Shown here one piece after another: positions 7,697-15,266 of a stretch of 35,461 bases of DNA. How positions within the stretch are numbered: the stretch's first letter is position 1; the number at the start of each line of letters is the position of its first letter. A program made the translations under genes and the position numbers. The stretch covers positions 1 through 35,461 of the forward strand of contig CAMDHE010000044.1 in NCBI GenBank assembly GCA_945898095.1, given 5' to 3'. Below the pieces are notes generated by a model that did no database searches, was not told the DNA's origin, and saw only the letters and a program-made list of their open reading frames with translations. This stretch comes from Roseateles toxinivorans (GTDB lineage Bacteria; Pseudomonadota; Gammaproteobacteria; Burkholderiales; Burkholderiaceae_C).

Positions 7697-7921
7697 ATGC
7701 ATGTCCTCAAACTCACACAAATCGGTAATTCGGTAGGGGTCATTCTTCCCAAAGAAGCTTTATCCAGGCTGAAGCTTGCCAAGGGTGAATCGGTGTTCCT
7801 GACCGAAACCAAGGAAGGCTATGCACTGACGCCCTACGACCCGGCGCTCGAGGAGGAAATTTCTGCCGGCAGGGCATTGATGCGCGAGTACCGCGATACG
7901 TTTCACCAACTCGCAAAATGA
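7697..7921 (+). CDS. AbrB/MazE-type antitoxin
   Basis: The product has 74 residues. The N-terminal half, KLTQIGNSVGVILPKEALSR, is the swapped-hairpin AbrB DNA-binding fold (GNSxGVxLPK motif). The C-terminal half, EEEISAGRALMREYRDTF, is a helix expected to bind and block the partner toxin. Its stop overlaps the next start in ATGA, which gives translational coupling with the Doc-like toxin. By family knowledge it neutralises the toxin and autoregulates; the palindrome at 7664-7679 is the likely binding site. Confidence 0.88.
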   Translation: MHVLKLTQIGNSVGVILPKEALSRLKLAKGESVFLTETKEGYALTPYDPALEEEISAGRALMREYRDTFHQLAK

Positions 7922-8310
7922 CTTGGCGTTGGATCAGCAAGCAAGCTTTGTTGCTCTTGCACGACGAGAGCCTGGCGGAGCACGGCGGTGGGACGGGTCT
8001 GCGGGACGAGGGCTTGCTCGACTCTGCCCTTGCGCGGCCGGTCAACCTGGCGAGTTATGAAAAACAAGACGCGGCGGCGTTGGCGGCCTGCTATGGCGTG
8101 GGTGTTGCCGATTGCCTCCGCCTTGTCGATGGGAACAAAGGCGCTGGGCTGCTGGCCGCAGGTTTGTTCCTGTACCTGAACGGATTCCGCCTGCAAGCCA
8201 CGCAGGCAGAGGTCACGCTCACCATGCTCGGTGTAGCCGCCGGCGAGATCAGTGAAAAAGCCTTTGCCGAATGGCTGCGCAGCCACATCGTGCTGCGCGA
8301 AAAGGTCTGA
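7918..8310 (+). CDS. doc: Doc (death-on-curing, Fic-fold) toxin homologue with lost catalytic motif
   Basis: The product has 130 residues, the length of Doc toxins. The pattern LLLHDESLAEHGGGTGLRDEGLLDSAL at the start (read in parts: HDESL, GLRDEGLLDSAL) and AACYGVGVADC before the active site are typical. Active Doc/Fic proteins carry HPFxDGNKRTA there: His is the catalytic base and Arg binds phosphate. Here residues 67-76 read LRLVDGNKGA, so His is Leu67 and the Arg after NK is Gly75. Doc transfers phosphate to elongation factor Tu and stops translation; with these changes the protein is very likely inactive, though it may still bind the antitoxin. The frame is otherwise intact and coupled to the antitoxin by ATGA. 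Confidence 0.85.
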   Translation: MTWRWISKQALLLLHDESLAEHGGGTGLRDEGLLDSALARPVNLASYEKQDAAALAACYGVGVADCLRLVDGNKGAGLLAAGLFLYLNGFRLQATQAEVTLTMLGVAAGEISEKAFAEWLRSHIVLREKV

Positions 8311-8341
8311 ACCGCAGCGCCCAATGGCTGGCAGCATTGAC

Positions 8342-9835
8342 CTACGAGCCGCCCGCCTTTCGGCCTGCCCTCGCACCAGTTTTCACCCCCGGTAAGCCCC
8401 TGAACTCCTCGAACGCCGCTTCGATGAATGACGCCAGCTCGGCGGTTTCGGGCAAGGCCCGGGCGCAGGCCATCAGGCCGATGTCGAGCGAATCGGCATA
8501 GGTCTGCACGGTGATGTTCAGCGCCAGCCCATGGACGACGATCGACGCCGGATAGTTGCAAAGCATGCGCGCGCCAGCCAGATATAGCGGGACCGGTGAC
8601 CCCGGTACGTTCGAGATCACCAGATTGGCCAGGCAGGGCAGCCGCTCGGCCAACTGGGCGCGCCCGTAGAGCAGCGCGCCGGCCTGCAGCAACCAGGGGA
8701 TGCCCAGCGATGGATAGTCGGCCGGCATCAGCGACTTGACCTGGCCGAGCTGGTTTTTCATCGCCCGGGATGCGGCCAGCAGATGGGCCAGCCGCCGCGC
8801 TGGCCTGGCCAGATGGGTGCCCAGGCTGACCAGCGTCATCGTTGCCTGGGTGTTGGCCTGATCGTCACCGCTGGCCCGCATCGACGCCGGCACCGCCGCC
8901 ACCAGCGACTTGCGCGGCAAAGGGCCATGTTTGGCGAACAGCCGCCGCAAGGCCCCGGCGCAAATGAACAGCAGCGCATCGTTGAGGCTGGCGCCATGAC
9001 GCCGCCGGATTTCATTCAGCTCAGCCAAGGGCAGGCTGACGGTTGAAAAAGACCGCTCCGCCGACAAGCTCTGATTCAGCCTTGTATGCGGCGCCAGCCC
9101 GAAGTTGTTGATCGCCGGACTGGCCTTCTTTTTGCCGCTGGCCCGCCAAGCCGAGAGCGTCTCGGCGGCCGTATCGACTGCTTTCTGCATGGCCATCGCC
9201 GTCAAGGTGCCGGCCGTGCTGGGCAAGGCCCGCACCAGCTGGACCAACTGCTGCCATTCCTGCGTCAAGGCCAGACGCAGCAGTTCGGCCTGACCCGGCT
9301 CGGACTGCCGTGCCTGGCGCTTGGGCAACTTGATCGCCCGCGGCTTGGCGCCAAGATCGAGGATCGCGCCGGCCAAGGCGACCGCAGCCTTGCCGTCGAC
9401 CGCCGCATGGTGGAGCTGGGTGTAAACACCGACATGGCGCTGGCCTTGCGGGCCGGGCGCCAGCCCTTCGAAAACAAAGAACTTCCACAGCGGCCGACCA
9501 CGATCAAGCAACTGCGGGTGCAGCAGCGCGACTTGCTGCTCGAGTTCGGCCAGGCCGCTGCCGGCCGGCAGCGAAATGCCGACGATGTGTTTTTTTAGAT
9601 CAGGCTTGGCGTCGACCCAGACCGGGTTGGCAAGATTCAAGGGCATGGTTTCCAGCCGACGCCGCAGCGGCGGCAGCAAAGCCAGACGGCCGGCTATATG
9701 GGCGCGCAGATCGTCCAGATAATTGCCCGCATAGTCAGCCGGCAATTCGAACAAATGCAGCGCACCGACATGCATCGGCATCTGCGGCGTCTCCAGATGG
9801 AGAAATGCCGCATCGACTCCGGCCAGTTGCTGCAT
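8342..9835 (-). CDS. Wax-ester synthase / diacylglycerol acyltransferase (WS/DGAT)
   Basis: The product has 497 residues, normal for bacterial WS/DGAT. The catalytic motif HHxxxDG appears as LHHAAVDGKAA (His142, His143, Asp147). The N-terminus QQLAGVDAAFLHLETPQMPM, ANTQATMTLVSLGT, the NVPGSPVPLYLAGA block and SIVVHGLALNITV are further family landmarks. The enzyme esterifies fatty alcohols or diacylglycerol with acyl-CoA, at the inner membrane and lipid droplets, to store wax esters or triacylglycerol. I choose the ATG at 9835 because AAGG stands about 9 nt before it; a GTG two codons upstream is possible. Its 3' end faces the Doc gene. A 72-bp copy of its 3' end exists at 5588-5659. Confidence 0.9.
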   Translation of the reverse strand: MQQLAGVDAAFLHLETPQMPMHVGALHLFELPADYAGNYLDDLRAHIAGRLALLPPLRRRLETMPLNLANPVWVDAKPDLKKHIVGISLPAGSGLAELEQQVALLHPQLLDRGRPLWKFFVFEGLAPGPQGQRHVGVYTQLHHAAVDGKAAVALAGAILDLGAKPRAIKLPKRQARQSEPGQAELLRLALTQEWQQLVQLVRALPSTAGTLTAMAMQKAVDTAAETLSAWRASGKKKASPAINNFGLAPHTRLNQSLSAERSFSTVSLPLAELNEIRRRHGASLNDALLFICAGALRRLFAKHGPLPRKSLVAAVPASMRASGDDQANTQATMTLVSLGTHLARPARRLAHLLAASRAMKNQLGQVKSLMPADYPSLGIPWLLQAGALLYGRAQLAERLPCLANLVISNVPGSPVPLYLAGARMLCNYPASIVVHGLALNITVQTYADSLDIGLMACARALPETAELASFIEAAFEEFRGLPGVKTGARAGRKAGGS

Positions 9836-9993
9836 CGCCACCTTTCCAACCTCGCTTCAGCGCAATCTCGACAGGACATCGCCGCTGTCCCCAAGCAGAA
9901 CAGCCCGAGGGCGGTCTGGCCTTGTGGAGGATCAGCGTCTCAGCGCATGAGCAGGAAAGAGCCCAAGCAGTCTGGCCCGGCCGACCGGTCTTA

Positions 9994-10157
9994 GGGATGC
10001 TCTGCATAACCCCTCACGGCTGGTGCTAGCGCGGCCCCGGGCGGTCTGCGGCGTTGCATTTATTGCCAATAGCACGCGCTATTGGCCGCAAAATGCGCCT
10101 TGCATCCCATCCCGGTCCGCACTGCACACATCCGCGTTGAGTTATGCAGAGCATCCT
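9994..10157 (+). mobile_element. MITE-like element, complete copy A
   Basis: The element is 164 bp and non-coding. Its ends are inverted repeats (GGGATGCTCTGCATAAC on the left, GTTATGCAGAGCATCCT on the right) and TA lies immediately outside both ends. An inner perfect hairpin (GCCAATAGC, 10065-10073, with GCTATTGGC, 10078-10086) has flanking bases that extend the pairing. A second copy of the same length lies inverted at 15100-15263. A TA duplication is typical of IS630/Tc1-type transposition, so mobilisation by such a transposase elsewhere in the genome is plausible. It sits between the WS/DGAT gene and the MFS gene. Confidence 0.8.
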
Positions 10158-10257
10158 TAGCAGCCACCTTGCCGCAGCCGGGATAATCGGCGATAGGCTT
10201 TGCGAATACCTCCACCTAGGCTCTGGCTGACAACTCTCTTAACCGGCTCAACTCTCG

Positions 10258-11490
10258 ATGAATGCACTCTCTGCGCGCAAAGCCGTATTCGTCTTCATCG
10301 CCTTCGCATTTGCCTATTTTTTGTCGTCGCTGATCCGCGCGGTGACAGCGACGCTATCGCCCGTCCTGACGCAGGAGTTTGCACTGCAGGCCCGCGATCT
10401 GGGGCTGCTGGCAGGCGGCTATTTTCTCGGCTTCTCGCTCACCCAACTGCCCTTGGGCAATTGGCTCGACCGCCATGGCCCCAAACGCGTGATCCTTTGT
10501 TTTCTTGCCGTGGCCGTGATGGCTTGCGTGGCCTTTTCATTGGCAACCAGCTTTGCCGGCCTGTTTGCCGCGCGCGTCCTTTGCGGGGTTGGCGTGAGCG
10601 CCTGCCTGATGGCCCCGCTGACCGGCTACCGGCGCTGGTTTGCGCCAGCCACCCAGATGCGCTTGAACTCGTGGATGCTGATGTCCGGCTCCATGGGCAT
10701 GGTCGCTTCCACCCTGCCGGTGCAATGGCTGACTCCGCTGTTCGGATGGCGGCCACTGTTCTGGGCCATGGCCTTGCTGCTGCTATTGGCCATGGCCTTG
10801 ATCGCCTGGCTGGTTCCGGCATGGGCACAGCAAGACCAGGGCGTGCACCCGGCAGCGCCCAAGGCCGGCTATGCGGAGGTCTGGCGCCACCCCTATTTCC
10901 GCCGGATGGCGCCCGTGGGTTTCTTTTGCTATGGCGGTTTGATGGCGGTGCAGACCCTTTGGGCGGCGCCTTGGATGATCAAGGTGGCGGCTTATTCGCC
11001 GCTGCAGGCGGCCACCGGGCTCTTCTGGATCAACATCGTCATGCTGGCAAGCTTCTGGGCCTGGGGGATGGCGAGTTCATGGCTCACCCGACGCGGGCTA
11101 CACGCTGACCGTCTGATTGAAACCGGCTTGCCTTTGAGCTTTGTGCTGCTGGTGCTGGTGATCGCCTCGCCCGCGTTCTGGCCCGAAGGAGCCGGCCCCT
11201 TGCTGGCGCTGTACTGCGTCGCCTGCAGCTTTGTCACCCCATCGCAACCGGCCATCGGCATGGCCTTCGATCCCGAGGCGGCTGGGAGAGCCCTGTCTGC
11301 CTACAACCTGGTGATCTTCCTGGGCATCTTCGTCATCCAGTGGGGCATCGGTTTGCTGATCGACGGGTTGCTGCTGCTCGGCTTCGGTCAGACCCCGTCA
11401 TTTCAGCTGGCCTTCGCAGCCTATTTGCTGTGCTGCATCGGCGCCTACCTGCATTTCCTGCGCGGCACGGGACATAAAGCACAGGACTAG
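10258..11490 (+). CDS. Major facilitator superfamily transporter
   Basis: The product has 410 residues and about 12 hydrophobic segments. The first cytoplasmic loop, GNWLDRHGPKRV between segments 2 and 3, is the MFS motif A (GxxxDRxGxR-like). A long charged loop at about 187-210 separates the two halves. The N-terminus (VFVFIAFAFAYFLSSLIRAV) resembles the nitrate/sugar-phosphate-like branch of permeases, but the substrate cannot be told. It seems monocistronic; the ribosome site before the ATG is weak. The neighbouring MITE copy A ends 100 bp upstream and may lie within its promoter region. Confidence 0.85.
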   Translation: MNALSARKAVFVFIAFAFAYFLSSLIRAVTATLSPVLTQEFALQARDLGLLAGGYFLGFSLTQLPLGNWLDRHGPKRVILCFLAVAVMACVAFSLATSFAGLFAARVLCGVGVSACLMAPLTGYRRWFAPATQMRLNSWMLMSGSMGMVASTLPVQWLTPLFGWRPLFWAMALLLLLAMALIAWLVPAWAQQDQGVHPAAPKAGYAEVWRHPYFRRMAPVGFFCYGGLMAVQTLWAAPWMIKVAAYSPLQAATGLFWINIVMLASFWAWGMASSWLTRRGLHADRLIETGLPLSFVLLVLVIASPAFWPEGAGPLLALYCVACSFVTPSQPAIGMAFDPEAAGRALSAYNLVIFLGIFVIQWGIGLLIDGLLLLGFGQTPSFQLAFAAYLLCCIGAYLHFLRGTGHKAQD

Positions 11491-11603
11491 GCATCGATCA
11501 ATCGCCTTCAAAAAAATCGCACGTCCTGACATAGCGATAGCATCCTGCAGACAGAGTCGGTCAGGCTTTGGGTGCTGTCAGATCTCCGTGTAGGGGGGCA
11601 TAA

Positions 11604-11632
11604 TTTTTCGAATTAATAGTAAACTCGAAAAA
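11604..11632. promoter_or_regulatory. Inverted-repeat operator of the HTH/PIN module
   Basis: TTTTTCGA (11604-11611) and TCGAAAAA (11625-11632) form perfect 8-bp arms around an AT-rich 13-bp centre containing TTAATAGTAAAC, which could be the -10 region. The site is 24 bp before the start of the HTH gene and suits autoregulation. Confidence 0.65.
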
Positions 11633-11655
11633 CTAAACGAAAACCAGGCCGAAAG

Positions 11656-12192
11656 ATGCAGCCCACACTTGAAAAAAAGACGCGCCAGAGTTCGCCGTCA
11701 AGCGGGGTGGATATGCTCGGCGAAGTGGCGAAGCTGCTCGCCGAAAATATCCCCGCGGGGGAGGCGGTGGACAAGTTTGCGTTGGCCAAGGCCCTGCACG
11801 ACGTGCTCGACGCTCGCGATGACCGCGGGCGTGCCGCCAGAAGACAAATCCAGATGCACATCTTGGAGGTCAACGAGCGTCTCGCGTATGGGAATATGTC
11901 CGAGCCGCAGGACCGCCTGCTGTCCACGGAGGAGGCTGCTCAGCTGATGAAGAAGAGCCGCCCGCATGTCGCGATGCTCATTGATGCGGGCGAGCTCGAA
12001 GGCAGTTCGACGACGCCCAAGGGCCATCGGCGAGTGCCCGAGTCCTCCGTTCGAGCATGGTTGAGCAAGCGTGAAAAGGCCGCCCAGCCTGGCTCGGCTG
12101 ACTACAAGGGAGCTGCAAGAGATGCGGGCATGTACGCTATCGCGGAAGGGGCGTACACCAAAGCCGGCGCGTCGGGCCGCGACCGTGACTGA
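11656..12192 (+). CDS. Excisionase-type helix-turn-helix protein, probable antitoxin of a PIN module
   Basis: The product has 178 residues. A MerR/excisionase-like HTH occupies about 92-140, LLSTEEAAQLMKKSRPHVAM followed by KGHRRVPESSVRAWL. This pattern (EEAAxLLxxSRPHVxxL, then HRR) is common in antitoxins paired with PIN-domain toxins. The N-terminal 90 residues are helical and charged. The gene overlaps the PIN gene by 8 bases (GTGACTGA), which supports a two-gene operon with the operator at 11604-11632. A paralogue without a toxin partner follows at 13132. The function as antitoxin is inferred from pairing. Confidence 0.75.
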   Translation: MQPTLEKKTRQSSPSSGVDMLGEVAKLLAENIPAGEAVDKFALAKALHDVLDARDDRGRAARRQIQMHILEVNERLAYGNMSEPQDRLLSTEEAAQLMKKSRPHVAMLIDAGELEGSSTTPKGHRRVPESSVRAWLSKREKAAQPGSADYKGAARDAGMYAIAEGAYTKAGASGRDRD

Positions 12193-12892
12193 CCACCCGC
12201 TGTCTCCCGGCGGGTCCACCTACGCAATCTTGGACGCGAACGCTCTTTTGCCGCCCAGACTCTCTGACGTGTTGTTCGATCTTCGCAGCCTGTATCTACC
12301 CCGCTGGACGGTCGACATCGAAAAGGAGTTTTTGCGAAATTGGGCAAAGGTGGTTAAAAAGCTCATAGGCGACGAACTGAGCGCTTACAAGGCAGCCTCC
12401 CCGCACCCAGCTGACGAGCGCAAGGCCGAAGACAGATTGAACGCTTACCGCAATGCAGTGGGTGACGAATACAGGCTAGCCGGTTACGGCGCCCCGCACA
12501 TTGCCCTACAAGTTCCGTCCGCGGTGAACAAGGGCGACATCCACGTCGCCCAAGCGGCGATATTGATGCGCCATCTCCTGGTTTCCGAGGGCGTCACATC
12601 CGATAAAGTCTTTCTGGTTTCTAGCAACGTCAAACACCTGGCGGCTGCAGACATGGGACAGTTGGGCATCGAAGTCATCAGGCCCGGCGCCTTTCTCGAT
12701 CTGCTGGTGCAAGCAGCCCCAGTTAGGCCCACTGCGGCTTTAGATAAAACCGTTTCCGACTTGGCCAAACCGCCCTACACCAAGAGCGACCTGTTGGGCG
12801 CTTTGACCTTGCATGGCGCCAAGTCCACCGCCGCGCATTTGCGCAAGGCGTGGGATGTTCAACTACCCCGCAGCAAGGATCGGCAGTCGTAG
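12185..12892 (+). CDS. PIN-domain protein, probable RNase toxin
   Basis: The product has about 235 residues from the GTG at 12185, chosen because it overlaps the upstream stop and places the PIN core at the N-terminus. AILDANALLPPRLSDVLFDL carries the first acidic residue (Asp in LDAN), RWTVDIEKEFLRNWAK has further acids, and KVFLVSSNVKHL matches the C-terminal PIN strand. PIN toxins are Mg-dependent ribonucleases, usually held inactive by the upstream antitoxin. The C-terminal third (after about residue 175) has no recognised domain. The frame is open well upstream (12071), but that part overlaps the antitoxin and shows no PIN sequence. Confidence 0.75.
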   Translation: MTDHPLSPGGSTYAILDANALLPPRLSDVLFDLRSLYLPRWTVDIEKEFLRNWAKVVKKLIGDELSAYKAASPHPADERKAEDRLNAYRNAVGDEYRLAGYGAPHIALQVPSAVNKGDIHVAQAAILMRHLLVSEGVTSDKVFLVSSNVKHLAAADMGQLGIEVIRPGAFLDLLVQAAPVRPTAALDKTVSDLAKPPYTKSDLLGALTLHGAKSTAAHLRKAWDVQLPRSKDRQS

Positions 12893-13131
12893 GGAGTCAA
12901 AGGGACCGACACGGGTCGTGCTTGTGCGGGGAGTCGCCGTTGCGAAATCTTGTTCGCCAGCAGGTTGAAGACGATCCGGCTGTTGTGGGTCTCGCATTGG
13001 CGGCTGATGGATGTCAAGCTGACGACGCTGGCCAGCAAATTATTCACAACAACCGATCATCCTAGTCGGCCCAGGCCCGGGCAGCCGCTTCGAAATTTGC
13101 GAATTCACGGTGACGATGCTACGCTATTGCC
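12893..13131. other. Short intergenic stretch
   Basis: These 239 bp between the PIN gene and the second HTH gene contain no supported gene. A -10-like TACGCTATT lies directly before the start at 13132. An 18-base string near 13021 also occurs inside the hpd gene, but the match does not extend convincingly. Confidence 0.4.
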
Positions 13132-13893
13132 ATGGCCACCGACAAGACAGCCTTCAAAGCATCCACCCGCAAGCCCAGACAGATGGGTGAGGTCGCGCCC
13201 AGGCTTGGCGGCCCGACTGCCGGTGGCACATTGGAAAGCACTGTGCTTGCAATGCTCAGTAGCGCTCGAGCCGCCACCCCACTCCAAACGGCACCAGCCA
13301 TTTCGCGAAGCCGGCCCAAATCACCGCCTGCCAAGTCCACAGCGCCGAAAGCGTTTGCCGAGCTTGGCCCAACCATGCCCCCCGAAGGCATCGACCCGGC
13401 AAAGCTGGCGAACTTGCAGTCGTACAGCCGCAAGCTGAACGAAGGCCTTTACAAGCAAGGCTGGATGCAGGTAAGGACGTTGCGGTTCCGACCAAAGGGC
13501 GAGAACATCGACCGGAAGTTTGTGGTCGAGTCATCGCTCGATCCGATGGACAGCTCGGCAGTGATCCTGCGTGTGCGTCCAGCGACCGGCGCCGAACTTC
13601 CCGAGGCCGGACCGAAGTACCTGACGACGCAGCAGGCGGCAAAAATCCTGAACGTCTCGAGGCCCTATGTCATCGGCCTTGCCGATGACGGCACGATCAA
13701 GGGCGTCATGCGCACGGACGCCAACCATCGCCGGATTCCCGAGACCGAGGTACTCCGCCTGCATGAGGTGATGCACCAGCAGATGCGCCTTGGCATTCAG
13801 GAGATCGAGGAGCTCAACGGTGATCTGCGGCAGCGCGAACTCGACGCGGCCAAACAAGCGGTGACCCGTCGCTGGGTGGCCAAGGCGCCTTAA
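13132..13893 (+). CDS. Orphan excisionase-type HTH protein (paralogue of the antitoxin at 11656)
   Basis: The product has 253 residues. Residues 1-95 are rich in Pro, Ala, Lys and Arg and look disordered. The HTH lies at about 160-210, YLTTQQAAKILNVSRPYVIG then NHRRIPETEVLRLHE, parallel to the antitoxin 1.5 kb upstream (SRPHV/SRPYV, then HRR[VI]PE). A helical C-terminal tail follows. In similar loci this gene type precedes a PIN toxin gene, but the 105 bp after its stop hold none, and the next gene (hpd) is on the other strand. It is therefore an orphan antitoxin or a stand-alone regulator. Confidence 0.7.
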   Translation: MATDKTAFKASTRKPRQMGEVAPRLGGPTAGGTLESTVLAMLSSARAATPLQTAPAISRSRPKSPPAKSTAPKAFAELGPTMPPEGIDPAKLANLQSYSRKLNEGLYKQGWMQVRTLRFRPKGENIDRKFVVESSLDPMDSSAVILRVRPATGAELPEAGPKYLTTQQAAKILNVSRPYVIGLADDGTIKGVMRTDANHRRIPETEVLRLHEVMHQQMRLGIQEIEELNGDLRQRELDAAKQAVTRRWVAKAP

Positions 13894-13998
13894 GCGGCAC
13901 GAAAAAATCTGCACCGGCCAAGATGGCAAGGACAAGAGTCCCGGCAAGCTCGACCACCACGACCACGACTTTGGTGGAGCGGGGTGTTGGGAGTGCAG

Positions 13999-15078
13999 TC
14001 AGCTATTGATGTCCAGCGCGCCACGGCGGATCTGGTCGCGTTCAAGTGACTCGAACAAGGCCTTGAAGTTGCCCTCACCGAAGCCTTCGTCGGCCTTGCG
14101 CTGGATGAATTCGAAAAACACCGGGCCGAGCATCGTTTCGGAAAAGATCTGCAGCAGCAGTCGCTTCTCGCCGCCGCTGGTCGAGCCGTCGAGCAGGATG
14201 CCGCGTGCCTGCAAGTCCGCGACCGGCTCGCCATGGCCGGGCAGGCGCGTTTCCAGGGCCTGGTAATAAAAGTCATTGGGCGCCGTCATCAAGGGCACGC
14301 CGGCCATCTGCAGGCTGTCGACGCTGGCCAGCAAATCGTCGGTGAACAGGGCGATATGCTGGATGCCTTCGCCGTTGAACTTCATCAAGAACTCTTCGAT
14401 CTGGCCGCTGCCGCGCGACGATTCCTCGTTCAGCGGAATGCGGATCTTGCCGTCAGGCGCTGACATCGCGCGCGAGGTCAGGCCGGTGTGCTGGCCCTTG
14501 ATGTCGAAGTAGCGGATCTCGCGGAAATTGAACAGCTTTTCGTAAAAAGCGCCCCAATGCGCCATGCGGCCGCGGTAGACGTTGTGGGTCAGATGGTCGA
14601 TCAGCTTGAAGCCATGGCCGACCGGATGGCGGTCAACGCCTTCGATGAATTTGAAGTCGATGTCGTAGATCGATTCGCCATCGGCAAAGCGGTCGATCAG
14701 GTACAGCGGCGCTCCGCCGATGCCCTTGATCGCCGGCAGGCGCAGCTCCATCGGCCCGGTGGCAATCTCGATCGGCTGCGCGCCCAGCGTCAGCGCACGC
14801 TCGTAAGCCAGATGCGAATCCTTCACCCGGAACGCCAGCCCGCAGGCCGACGGGCCATGTTCGGCCGCGAAAAAACCGGCCGGGCTCTTCGGTTCGCGGT
14901 TGACGATGAAATTGATCTCGCCCTGGCGGTACAGCAGCACATCCTTGGAGCGATGCCGCGCCACCAGGCTGAAGCCCAATTTTTCGAACAAGGGCTCGAG
15001 CGTATTGGCCGCCGGTGCCGCGAATTCGACGAACTCGAACCCCATCAAACCCATCGGGTTTTCGAACTGGTCTGTCAT
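13999..15078 (-). CDS. hpd: 4-hydroxyphenylpyruvate dioxygenase
   Basis: The product has 359 residues, as in the bacterial enzyme. It is made of two vicinal-oxygen-chelate domains. The iron ligands are visible: His162 in IDHLTHNV, His241 in [11 protein letters not shown] and Glu323 in [10 protein letters not shown], at almost the same positions as in the Pseudomonas enzyme. It converts 4-hydroxyphenylpyruvate to homogentisate in tyrosine catabolism, in the cytoplasm. GGAG stands about 8 nt before the ATG. The usual partner genes (hmgA, fah) are absent. MITE copy B ends 21 bp upstream of the start, so any native promoter has been displaced or lies inside the element. Confidence 0.95.
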   Translation of the reverse strand: MTDQFENPMGLMGFEFVEFAAPAANTLEPLFEKLGFSLVARHRSKDVLLYRQGEINFIVNREPKSPAGFFAAEHGPSACGLAFRVKDSHLAYERALTLGAQPIEIATGPMELRLPAIKGIGGAPLYLIDRFADGESIYDIDFKFIEGVDRHPVGHGFKLIDHLTHNVYRGRMAHWGAFYEKLFNFREIRYFDIKGQHTGLTSRAMSAPDGKIRIPLNEESSRGSGQIEEFLMKFNGEGIQHIALFTDDLLASVDSLQMAGVPLMTAPNDFYYQALETRLPGHGEPVADLQARGILLDGSTSGGEKRLLLQIFSETMLGPVFFEFIQRKADEGFGEGNFKALFESLERDQIRRGALDINS

Positions 15079-15099
15079 CGCGATGCTCCGTTAGCTTTA

Positions 15100-15263
15100 G
15101 GGATGCTCTGCATAACTCCACGCGAGTGTGTGCAGCGCGGATCGGGATGGGATGCAAGGCGCATTTTGCAGCCAATAGCGCGTGCTATTGGCAATAAATG
15201 CAACGCCGCAGACCGCCCGAGGCCGGGCTCGCACAAGCCGTGAGGGGTTATACAGAGCATCCC
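15100..15263 (-). mobile_element. MITE-like element, complete copy B (inverted)
   Basis: The element is 164 bp, the same length as copy A and reverse-complementary to it with only scattered differences. Its ends (GGGATGCTCTGCATAACTCC and GGGGTTATACAGAGCATCCC) are inverted repeats with TA outside each end. The inner hairpin is conserved as GCCAATAGC (15171-15179) with GCTATTGGC (15184-15192) although the loop differs (GCGT for ACGC). It fits exactly between the stop of the threonine-dehydratase-like gene (15267) and the ribosome site of hpd. Confidence 0.8.
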
Positions 15264-15266
15264 TAA

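Noticed and set aside
12902-13047. Minus-strand open frame after the PIN gene, with an 18-base match to hpd near 13021
   Set aside because: The match covers only about 13 codons (similar to LLASVDSL of HPPD) and does not continue on either side; too short to call a remnant.
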